A DNA stretch of 7,155 bases, from assembly GCA_001805125.1 (NCBI GenBank), contig MHEF01000099.1, positions 1 to 7,155 of the forward strand, given 5' to 3'. The first letter of the stretch is position 1; every line of letters begins with the position of its first letter. This document shows, one piece after another, positions 1 to 5,192 of the stretch. The position numbers and the translations under genes are program-made. Source of the stretch: Nitrospirae bacterium RBG_13_39_12. Its GTDB lineage: Bacteria > Nitrospirota > Thermodesulfovibrionia > Thermodesulfovibrionales > SM23-35. The notes beneath the pieces were generated by a model that was given only the letters and a program-made list of their open reading frames with translations, was not told the origin of the DNA and ran no database searches.

Positions 1-240
1 GAAGTGAGAACAGGCATCGCAAATTTCATAAAGCAGGTCCATGACACAAAAAGACCTGTGGTTATTACACAGCATGGAAAGGGTGTTGCCGTTCTTTTAG
101 ATGCCAATGAATATGAGGCGATGCAGGAGAAACTTGAACTTATCACAGATGTTCAGATATCCCTTAATCAACTCGAGAATGGGCAGGGGATAGATCATCA
201 GGATGCAAAAGAAAAAGTTCTAAAGAGAGTCCGGAAGTGA
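1..240 (+). CDS. Phd/YefM-family antitoxin (5' end cut by window)
   Basis: The reading frame is open from the first base, so the true start probably lies outside the window; the GTG at 4 falls inside the conserved N-terminal part of the family and is unlikely to be the start. Visible are the Phd/YefM hallmarks: an EVR-x-G-IANFI helix, then RPVVITQHGKGVAVLLDANEYEAM, the beta-hairpin and helix that form the DNA-binding and dimer core. The charged C-terminal tail (about residues 45-78) would be the toxin-binding segment. The family neutralises a partner toxin and represses its own operon. The last codons overlap the next gene by 4 nt (GTGA at 237-240), so the two are translationally coupled. Family assignment is confident; the partner is inferred from position. 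Confidence 0.85.
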   Translation, partial: EVRTGIANFIKQVHDTKRPVVITQHGKGVAVLLDANEYEAMQEKLELITDVQISLNQLENGQGIDHQDAKEKVLKRVRK

Positions 241-533
241 AAATTATCTGGTCGCCTCTGGCCATAGACAGGGCATCGGAAATCGCCGAATATATCGCCC
301 AAGACAAGCCATCTGCAGCGGAAAAATGGATTAATACAATTTTTTCAAAGGTAGAGCAGCTGAGATCTTCTCCTGAAATCGGCAAGATTGTCCCTGAAAT
401 CAGAAACGAACAATTTAGAGAACTGATCTACGGCAATTACCGCATCATTTATCGGGTTGAAAAGAAACAGATATCTATCCTCACAATTCGACATGACAAG
501 CAAATACTGCCGATAGATGAAATTATGTCATAA
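237..533 (+). CDS. ParE/RelE-superfamily toxin of the first TA module
   Basis: This 98-residue protein has the usual size and pattern of the ParE/RelE toxin fold: an N-terminal strand (KIIWSPLAI), two helices (DRASEIAEYIAQ and SAAEKWINTIFSKVEQL), the PEIGK turn near residue 46, then the strand block ELIYGNYRIIYRV (62-74) and a final strand ILTIRHDKQI with R85 and H86. It is closer to the ParE branch (gyrase poisons) than to ribosome-cutting RelE, but the target cannot be settled by eye. The start is a GTG whose last two bases lie in the antitoxin stop codon, the usual coupling in TA operons. It resembles the toxin at 840-1145 in layout (W-S/T-P near the start, IAQD, PEIG, YGxYRIxY), so the two are distant paralogues. 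Confidence 0.88.
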   Translation: MKIIWSPLAIDRASEIAEYIAQDKPSAAEKWINTIFSKVEQLRSSPEIGKIVPEIRNEQFRELIYGNYRIIYRVEKKQISILTIRHDKQILPIDEIMS

Positions 534-540
534 AGGCTTT

Positions 541-603
541 TTTGTCTTTTGCCCATTATTTTGATATAAATATTTCAAATCGCAAGAAACCCAAATTATC
601 CTG
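541..603 (+). repeat. 63-bp promoter-bearing direct repeat, copy 1
   Basis: This segment aligns without gaps to 1405-1467, with 8 mismatches in 63 positions by hand count (about 87% identity). The longest exact block is 18 bp (554-571 with 1418-1435), and a 13-bp block (591-603 with 1455-1467) closes it. The flanking sequences are unrelated. Copy 1 sits between the two TA operons, directly upstream of the second one. Confidence 0.85.
542..570 (+). promoter_or_regulatory. Sigma-70-type promoter for the second TA operon
   Basis: TTGTCT (542-547) and TATAAA (565-570) are separated by 17 bp, and a TG one base before the -10 box gives an extended -10. Transcription would begin near 577, leaving a leader of about 90 nt before the ATG at 667. 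The -10 box lies in an imperfect palindrome (TTGATATAAATATTTCAA, 561-578), a plausible operator for the TA repressor. The same boxes are conserved in the second repeat copy. Function is predicted only. Confidence 0.5.
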
Positions 604-666
604 TAAATATAAAATATATTTTATGTCTATAAATAAATGAATAAATTGAAATAGAGGAGGCATACT

Positions 667-852
667 ATGACCAATGCACAAGAGGTAATGACAAAAATTA
701 TTCAAGAACAACCTGAAGATGCATCATATGAAGAAATAATGCGTGAACTTGCTTTTGAGCGAATGATTGAAAGAGGATTAGAAGATTCTCGCAAAGGGAA
801 AATAATCAGCAATGAAGAAATGGAGCATCGTATCAGTTCATGGCAAAAATAA
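667..852 (+). CDS. Short antitoxin of the second TA module
   Basis: This 61-residue acidic, helical protein carries the pattern SYEEIMRELAFERMIERGLEDSRKGK followed by ISNEEMEHRISSWQK. The pattern (a helix, then GLED-x3-G-K, then a short acidic helix ending in W) is typical of small antitoxins next to ParE/RelE toxins. There is no evident separate DNA-binding domain, so autoregulation, if any, may depend on the toxin complex. A strong ribosome-binding site, AGGAGG (655-660), lies 6 nt before the ATG. The gene overlaps the toxin gene by 13 nt, supporting coupled translation. Identification rests on size, composition and neighbour. Confidence 0.8.
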   Translation: MTNAQEVMTKIIQEQPEDASYEEIMRELAFERMIERGLEDSRKGKIISNEEMEHRISSWQK

Positions 853-1145
853 GGTGGACACCAGAGTCTGAAAAGTGGCTAAAAGAAATCTATAACTACA
901 TTGCCCAAGACAATAGGAATGCTGCACAGAGAGTTGTTATGGGAATTTATAAAAGGGCACAGATTCTTAAAGTTTTCCCCGAGATTGGATACAAGCACAG
1001 GTCAGAGGCTGAAGGTGATATAAGAATATTGCTATACGGCCATTATCGTATTGCATATCTCATAAGAGGTAAAGACTTGATTGATATTTTAGGAGTGTTT
1101 CATGGTGCAATGGATATAGATAGGTATTTAAAAATTTTGGCATAA
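840..1145 (+). CDS. ParE/RelE-superfamily toxin of the second TA module
   Basis: This 101-residue protein has the ParE/RelE layout: strand KIRWTP, helices SEKWLKEIYNYIAQD and NAAQRVVMGIYKRAQIL, the PEIG turn (47-50), the strand block DIRILLYGHYRIAYLI (60-75), and a last strand DILGVFHG with H88. Conserved positions seen in the family are R62, Y66, R70 and Y73. It would poison gyrase or cleave mRNA if freed from its antitoxin; which one is not clear. The ATG overlaps the antitoxin's end by 13 nt. No attC-like site was found after it, so if this operon entered as a cassette its recombination site is lost or too decayed to see. Confidence 0.87.
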   Translation: MAKIRWTPESEKWLKEIYNYIAQDNRNAAQRVVMGIYKRAQILKVFPEIGYKHRSEAEGDIRILLYGHYRIAYLIRGKDLIDILGVFHGAMDIDRYLKILA

Positions 1146-1508
1146 ACGGATAAATGGAGCATTTAACTCCTCCTCCCCACACCATCCGCCGTCACAATCG
1201 TTATGGCTGGACAAGCATGGCAAGGATGTCTCCTTCGGCAACTTCAGTATAAGTTTTTCTCTTCCACTCGAAATTCAATGGCTCCTTGTTCGTTATTCGA
1301 AATTTTCAAACTCCTTATCCCCCTATCAAAGATCCCGATGCCTTTATCGGGGGAACACTGATCATGGATCAACTAAATTGGAGATGAAGTATATATATTC
1401 TTTTTTTGTATTTCGTTCATTATTTTGATATAAATGTCTCAAATTGCAAGAAATCCAAATTATCCTGAAACTGTATAATATATATGTTGTGCATGAGGAG
1501 AAACAGAT
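1146..1508. other. Gene-free stretch with small hairpins and the second repeat copy
   Basis: I see no convincing gene here. A 55-codon frame starting at the ATG at 1203 has no recognisable features. Visible structures are a hairpin TAAATG-GAG-CATTTA (1151-1165), a stem CCCGAT/ATCGGG with a 6-nt loop (1334-1351), and a perfect inverted repeat TGATC-ATG-GATCA (1359-1371). None is followed by a clear T-run, so none is a confident terminator. The right end holds the promoter repeat (1405-1467) and a second -10-like TATAAT (1474-1479). No attC pair could be built, so the left boundary of the first cassette remains unknown. Confidence 0.6.
1405..1467 (+). repeat. 63-bp promoter-bearing direct repeat, copy 2
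   Basis: This is the second copy of 541-603 (55 of 63 positions identical). It retains TTGTAT (1406-1411), a 17-bp spacer and TATAAA (1429-1434) with the TG of an extended -10, so it is probably the promoter of the gene at 1509. The two copies bracket the second TA operon and its downstream spacer, an interval of 864 bp from copy to copy. Confidence 0.85.
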
Positions 1509-1880
1509 ATGGTGCTATGGATCATTGTAGCAATTGTGGCGATAATCATCTTGATTCCCCTTGGCATCCGTCTGATGAATATCTTTTGGGTCACGAACTT
1601 AATCTCCGTGTACAACCTGAAACTAGATCAAACACAATCCCCTCGGGATGCACTCACCCACGTTCTGCAGTTCTACTCATACCGAGCGCCTTTCAATGTC
1701 TTGGGTCCGAGCGAGATTGAATCAATCGTGGACGCATTCGTCACGATCCCACAGCACGAGCAGATTCTCGGTCGCCTTTTTCTTGAACTTGATCGCAAAC
1801 GCGATGCAACGATTCTCACCCTCCCAAGCGAAGTCACCAGGATGGCTGAGGTCGCGAGAAAGCACGCGCAGAAGAACTGA
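1509..1880 (+). CDS. Small membrane-anchored cassette protein, unknown function
   Basis: I do not recognise this 123-residue protein. Residues 2-25 are strongly hydrophobic (WIIVAIVAIIILIPLGI) and should form a single N-terminal membrane helix, followed by a basic residue. The rest (about 35-123) is soluble and mostly helical, with a basic C-terminus (RKHAQKN). A GAGGAG ribosome-binding site (1495-1500) lies 8 nt before the ATG. Base composition is visibly richer in G and C than the AT-rich TA genes to the left, as expected for independently acquired DNA. The stop codon ends 7 nt before an attC-like site, the normal compact layout of an integron cassette. Overlapping frames on both strands are shadows. 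Confidence 0.75.
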   Translation: MVLWIIVAIVAIIILIPLGIRLMNIFWVTNLISVYNLKLDQTQSPRDALTHVLQFYSYRAPFNVLGPSEIESIVDAFVTIPQHEQILGRLFLELDRKRDATILTLPSEVTRMAEVARKHAQKN

Positions 1881-1887
1881 AAGGAAT

Positions 1888-1946
1888 GCACAACAAGCTG
1901 GATCCAGGCGATGACATATAGCCGTGCCTGATCCGCAACGTTATTT
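1888..1946 (+). other. attC-like integron recombination site 1 (59 nt)
   Basis: The left core GCACAAC (1888-1894) and right core GTTATTT (1940-1946) are each separated from an inner arm by 5 nt. The inner arms GGATCCAGGC (1900-1909) and GCCTGATCC (1926-1934) pair fully except for one extra C in the left arm, the extrahelical base that directs integrase on the folded bottom strand. The loop is 16 nt. AAC/GTT, equal spacers, extrahelical base and 59-nt length all match attC architecture. The right core departs from GTTRRRY after GTTA. Recombination would occur between G1940 and T1941. Confidence 0.72.
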
Positions 1947-1982
1947 CTCCCAAGATAATACGAATAACACAAGGAGGTTGTC

Positions 1983-2630
1983 GTGATTGAATGGGCTTGG
2001 GATCCACCAAAATTAATCAAGGATTTTAAAAATTTTTTACGTTCTGTATATGACATAGAACATATAATTTCCTCTGCAGAATACAGGGAGAGGTGTGAAT
2101 ATACTTTGCATGCTTACCCGTTGGTTATGAACATTTCCAAGTCATTCTTAAAGGCTACTAAAGATATCGAGGAAGCACATAATATTCCTATTCCTGATTA
2201 CGGAAAGGCAATTTGTTTTCCATATCGCTTCTTAAGAAAACCATCTGTCTCTACCATGCAAGGACAAGGAGGGGAGAAACTGTCTAATGCACTTGATGAA
2301 ATATTCTTTACTGGACTTAATTTTCATTTCTTTTGGTCCACGTTCCCTACACGAAAAGAATACCAAAATGTTGACGTAGATGCACTTAAAAGCAAATGGC
2401 TGTTAGAGGCTTTACTAGCTGATAAAACTATGGGCAGGTTTTACCAGGGGCAAGGAGGTCAAATGGCCAATAATATATTTGCTGTTCGTTATTCTACTAC
2501 CTGCGAGCCTCTATTAAAAGAGGAGATAAAAATTAGCTTCTTTAAACGAGGCATGTGCAAGTCATTTTTCAGGAATATTTATTGGGCTGGGGCTCTTCTT
2601 GGAGTGCAATATGATATGGCAACTAAATGA
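1983..2630 (+). CDS. Unknown 215-residue cassette protein
   Basis: I do not recognise this protein. It begins at a GTG with a good ribosome-binding site AAGGAGG (1971-1977), 5 nt upstream. It has no signal peptide or membrane segment. It contains a predicted helical N-terminus (about 8-65), an aromatic-rich centre (FFTGLNFHFFWSTF, 108-121), and the short motif QGQGG twice (93-97 and 155-159), each in a similar position before a helix, which may hint at an internal repeat. Three cysteines (39, 78, 174 region) and a fourth near 182 show no metal-site spacing. The gene is AT-rich, starts 42 nt after the cassette boundary at 1941, and ends 3 nt before the next attC-like site, so it is the sole gene of its cassette. 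Confidence 0.75.
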   Translation: MIEWAWDPPKLIKDFKNFLRSVYDIEHIISSAEYRERCEYTLHAYPLVMNISKSFLKATKDIEEAHNIPIPDYGKAICFPYRFLRKPSVSTMQGQGGEKLSNALDEIFFTGLNFHFFWSTFPTRKEYQNVDVDALKSKWLLEALLADKTMGRFYQGQGGQMANNIFAVRYSTTCEPLLKEEIKISFFKRGMCKSFFRNIYWAGALLGVQYDMATK

Positions 2631-2633
2631 CAT

Positions 2634-2705
2634 AGACAACCTCATCAACTTGGACTGGCAATTCTGCTACGCTCCATTGCCAGCCGATTATGCGGAGAGT
2701 TATGC
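2634..2705 (+). other. attC-like integron recombination site 2 (72 nt)
   Basis: The left core AGACAAC (2634-2640) and right core GTTATGC (2699-2705) enclose arms GGACTGGCAAT (2652-2662) and ATTGCCAGCC (2676-2685). The arms pair over 10 bp with a single extra A (2654) in the left arm, again the extrahelical base expected on that side. The loop is 13 nt. Spacers are longer than in site 1 (11 and 13 nt), and CTC (2641-2643) can pair with GAG (2695-2697) within them. Recombination would occur between G2699 and T2700, giving a cassette from 1941 to 2699. Confidence 0.7.
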
Positions 2706-2748
2706 GGTTTAGAAACTCATACTAACCTCTATTAAATATCGAGTAATA

Positions 2749-3525
2749 ATGAAGAACCATATCCCAGTTCTTGTCGTAGGTGAATTGAGCTGGAAATCAA
2801 GTGGCATTTTCAACCCGAATGCATTTCCATCAGCATTGAGAAGCACGGCAATGAATTGTGGTGATCAATTTGCTTTGATAGAAAATTCGCTGAACAATAC
2901 AAAAACTTTAATTGAGAAGCAAAAAATTGAATTTTTAAAAATATTATCAAAAGACCCGAGCTTCAAAGGCTTTACTCCTGACCCTCAAAAACCAGCTATA
3001 GCCTTTTATCATAATTTGGCGTTTCTAACTCATTTCATATCCTTTTTTGTCTATTTTAAGGCCTTTCTTGATCAATATGCACGTTTCGTATCAAGGCTTA
3101 TTGACTCTCGTTCTTCAATATTCGGATTTAATAAGCAAAATATTGATGGACGGAAAATTTCTGGGGGTCGCTTGATCAATTGGCTTCGCAGCTCCACCCC
3201 TTCTGATTGTGCAAACTGTTCCAAACTTGCAGATATCTTCATTCGGCATGTTTTAGAATGGATCGATGAAATTATTCAACTCAGAGATTCATTAGTACAT
3301 AGCCCATACTTTTTAGCAGAATACAATATTTCAATACTCATTAATTCATCAACTAGCATGCTATCCTTGGACAACTTGAGTCCACCTAAGATACCGGGGA
3401 CTAATATTGAGATTTTATTATATATGGAGCAAGCGTTAAAACGTTTATATACTCTCGTTTATGAAACTTTGCCATTACTGCCGAATGTGGATTTTTCAAT
3501 GCTACCCAACTTGGAGCACCGATAG
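2749..3525 (+). CDS. HEPN-like cassette protein with Rx4H motif
   Basis: This 258-residue, largely helical soluble protein contains RDSLVHS, an Rx4H motif (R179, H184), at the start of a helix that follows WIDEIIQL. HEPN-domain proteins use Rx4-6H as a metal-independent RNase site and act in toxin-antitoxin, abortive-infection and CRISPR-associated systems. The long helices before it (about 82-118) and after it (222-245) fit a HEPN bundle. Two cysteines (C154 and C157, CANC) lie in a loop. No nucleotidyltransferase partner lies next to it, so an MNT-HEPN pair is not seen. The start is an ATG with only a weak upstream GAG; transcription may come from outside the cassette. The family link is inference from motif and helicity, not a full domain match. 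Confidence 0.6.
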   Translation: MKNHIPVLVVGELSWKSSGIFNPNAFPSALRSTAMNCGDQFALIENSLNNTKTLIEKQKIEFLKILSKDPSFKGFTPDPQKPAIAFYHNLAFLTHFISFFVYFKAFLDQYARFVSRLIDSRSSIFGFNKQNIDGRKISGGRLINWLRSSTPSDCANCSKLADIFIRHVLEWIDEIIQLRDSLVHSPYFLAEYNISILINSSTSMLSLDNLSPPKIPGTNIEILLYMEQALKRLYTLVYETLPLLPNVDFSMLPNLEHR

Positions 3526-3564
3526 GCAACATATTGATATTTCAAAGAAAGAAAAGTTCTTTTC

Positions 3565-3635
3565 GCATAACATGACGCTTCACCAGACAGCGAAAGTCTT
3601 GTGGCCTTCGCTGTCTGGTGAGCTTACCGTTAGAA
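3565..3635 (+). other. attC-like integron recombination site 3 (71 nt, strongest)
   Basis: The left core GCATAAC (3565-3571) and right core GTTAGAA (3629-3635) are each followed or preceded by a 5-nt spacer (ATGAC and TTACC). The inner arms, 3577-3594 and 3607-3623, form 17 base pairs with one extra T (3579 or 3580) in the left arm, and the loop is 12 nt. Equal unpaired spacers, an extrahelical base on the left arm and a short terminal loop are the three diagnostic attC features. The cut would lie between G3629 and T3630, giving a cassette from 2700 to 3629. The stem could also slow RNA polymerase, but no T-run follows it. Confidence 0.82.
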
Positions 3636-3660
3636 ATAAATAATTTATAAAAAAAGTCAG

Positions 3661-4383
3661 ATGGAATATCCACAAGTAAATCATTTATACAAGTACTGCG
3701 CTTACAATACAAACTCCCTTTCTGTCCTGATAAATAAAAAAATCTGGGCTGCTAAACCAGAATCTCTTAACGACCCATTTGATTGCAAAATTAAATTTAT
3801 ACCTGAAATTAACCCCGAAGCTTTTATTAAGTATCTTAAACGAACAGGGATTTCGACAGGAAATCTTCAAGAAGATTATAAAATCTTCTCAGAGTTTCTT
3901 CAAAACGAGCCAGAAAAGATTATTAGCAAATTTGGGATTTTTAGTATGAGCCAAATAAATGATAATATTTTAATGTGGTCTCACTACTCAAACCAACATA
4001 AAGGATTCTGCATTTGTTTTGTTCGTAAAAATGATAATCTACTCGGAGATATTACTAAGACACAACCAGTCGAATACGATTGCAATTATCCTAAAGTATA
4101 TCCTCTTGATGATAACGGCAATTATGATCCTTCCTGCTTTACTAAAATGCTTTTTACAAAGGCTAAAGATTGGGAATACGAAAAGGAGTGGAGATTGGTT
4201 TATGATGAAGGGGATAAGGAATTACCTTTATCGGCTGATATTTCATCAATCATATTCGGTCTTAAAATGGCAGAGGGGCATAAGGCTACTATTAGAAAAA
4301 TCCTCGCAGATCAACCAGATATTAAGTATCAACAAGCAATAGGGGTAGAATATCAATTTCGATTAAAAATTATTGATTTGTAA
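3661..4383 (+). CDS. DUF2971 family protein
   Basis: This 240-residue protein shows the signature blocks of DUF2971 in order: LYKYC near the N-terminus (9-13), IWAAKPESLNDPFD (28-41), FGIFSMS (91-97), LMWSHYSNQHKGFCICF (104-120), VEYD (137-140), and FTKAKDWEYEKEWRLV (165-180). The molecular function of the family is not established; members are common in mobile and defence-rich DNA. Conserved polar residues (N37, D38, D41, H108, H113, E174, R178) suggest an enzyme, but that is inference. There are no membrane segments. The ribosome-binding site is weak (AAGTCAG just before the ATG). The gene starts 31 nt after the cassette boundary at 3630. No clear attC follows it within the usual few tens of bases. 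Confidence 0.85.
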   Translation: MEYPQVNHLYKYCAYNTNSLSVLINKKIWAAKPESLNDPFDCKIKFIPEINPEAFIKYLKRTGISTGNLQEDYKIFSEFLQNEPEKIISKFGIFSMSQINDNILMWSHYSNQHKGFCICFVRKNDNLLGDITKTQPVEYDCNYPKVYPLDDNGNYDPSCFTKMLFTKAKDWEYEKEWRLVYDEGDKELPLSADISSIIFGLKMAEGHKATIRKILADQPDIKYQQAIGVEYQFRLKIIDL

Positions 4384-4405
4384 AATTGATATCGAGGAGC
4401 CTAAG

Positions 4406-4569
4406 GTTAGGATAAGGGCAAGGCCGAATCGCCTTGGTCCCGCCCCTGCGGGATGCGTAGATTGTCTCTCCATAGCCTTCAAGTGACGGCGGCTGGTATA
4501 ACTGTGGTGAGTCGCGTCACCCTATATCCCGATTAGTCATCAAATACACACATCATGTCTTTGTTAGGC
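4406..4569 (+). other. Structured gene-free element bracketed by GTTAGG cores
   Basis: No gene is visible between 4384 and 4595. The stretch holds stem CAAGGC/GCCTTG (4419-4424 with 4431-4436), stem TCCCGC/GCGGGA with a CCCT loop (4438-4443 with 4448-4453), and stem GTGACG/CGTCAC (4483-4488 with 4515-4520). An outer pairing of 4410-4417 with 4521-4529 (one bulged A) would close them into a multibranched fold of about 120 nt. GTTAGGA (4406-4412) and GTTAGGC (4563-4569, a perfect GTTRRRY) bracket the block, and both continue into AGGGC. It may be a non-coding RNA or a decayed cassette. The only AAC-ending left core, GTATAAC at 4496-4502, gives poor arms. Confidence 0.4.
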
Positions 4570-4595
4570 GAGGGCTCAACAGAACGAGGTGAAAT

Positions 4596-5162
4596 ATGTG
4601 GAACTATAGAGTTGTGCGAAAGAAGAATGTATACATTGATCTCACGGAGAATAAGGAAAGAGTGAGTTACACGTATGCCATACATGAGGCATACTACGAT
4701 AAAAACGGACATGTGGGAGCGATAACCCAAGATCCGGTTGAGCCTTTTGGAGAAGATATAGAAGAACTGCGTCATTCATGGGTAATGATGGCGGAGGCAT
4801 TAGGCCAGCCGATCCTTGACCGTGATAACATACCTGAGCCTGGATACGACAGAAAAGAAGATCCCATCGGGTCTGATCTTGATGAGAGGCTCAAGGAACT
4901 TAAATCCGGTAACAAGAAGGGAATTCCATGGGAGCAAGTTAAGAGGAACTTGGAAGAGAAGTGGGGTCCGTTTGACGAAGAAGGTTATAGGAAACAGGTA
5001 GAAGAAGAGAGGGTGGAGAAAGAGAGGATTCACTTTGAAACCTTTATTGGCGCACCAACATTAGAGCAACTCATCAAGAGAATATATTCTGACTACCGTG
5101 AACATATTAAACGAGACATGGCTGAAAATCCTTGGAAATACTCGACAGAATGCGGAGTCTAA
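4596..5162 (+). CDS. Conserved-looking soluble protein, function unknown
   Basis: I cannot assign this 188-residue protein to a named family. Its N-terminal third looks like a small beta domain (WNYRVVRKK, TYAIHEAYYDKNGHVGAIT, DPVEPFGEDIEELR, about 2-60). A helix (63-70) and an IPEPGY turn (79-84) follow, then a highly charged helical C-terminus rich in E and K (93-145) and a last region APTLEQLIKRIYSDY (153-167). The stretch LDERLKELKSGNKKGIPWEQV resembles the tail of addiction-module antitoxins, but no toxin gene follows on this strand. A ribosome-binding site GAGGTG (4586-4591) lies 4 nt before the ATG. The gene ends 15 nt from a convergent gene. No attC follows, so it is probably outside the cassette array. 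Confidence 0.75.
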   Translation: MWNYRVVRKKNVYIDLTENKERVSYTYAIHEAYYDKNGHVGAITQDPVEPFGEDIEELRHSWVMMAEALGQPILDRDNIPEPGYDRKEDPIGSDLDERLKELKSGNKKGIPWEQVKRNLEEKWGPFDEEGYRKQVEEERVEKERIHFETFIGAPTLEQLIKRIYSDYREHIKRDMAENPWKYSTECGV

Positions 5163-5168
5163 GGTTGG

Positions 5169-5192
5169 AAGAAGATCTTATCCATCTTTTTT
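5169..5192 (+). terminator. Weak intrinsic terminator for the 188-residue protein gene
   Basis: An AT-rich stem (AAGAAGAT, 5169-5176, with ATCTTTTT, 5184-5191, one G-T pair) with a 7-nt loop runs into a stretch of six T (5187-5192), just after the stop at 5162. It overlaps the last codons of the convergent gene. The low GC content of the stem makes it a weak candidate. Confidence 0.3.

Noticed and set aside
1141..1206. Possible attC after the second toxin gene (CATAAAC or ATTTAAC with GTTATGG)
   Set aside because: Only a 5-bp stem (CGGAT/ATCCG) can be formed, it overlaps the left core, and there is no extrahelical base or matched spacer.
1236..1298. Possible attC with CGGCAAC and GTTATTC
   Set aside because: The sequence between the cores has no complementary arms, so only the short cores match.
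1203..1370. Short frame starting at ATG 1203
   Set aside because: It has no ribosome-binding site, no recognisable motif and an unlikely composition; it is treated as non-coding.
1673..2056. Minus-strand frame of 127 codons
   Set aside because: It runs across a convincing plus-strand gene end, an attC-like site and the next gene start, and its product looks like a shadow.
3577..3623. Intrinsic terminator after the HEPN-like gene
   Set aside because: The long stem lacks a following T-run and its core spacing and extra base fit attC far better.
4496..4569. attC built on GTATAAC and the perfect core GTTAGGC
   Set aside because: Arms pair only patchily (two unpaired bases within a few pairs), so it is not counted as a site; the right core may still mark an old cassette boundary.
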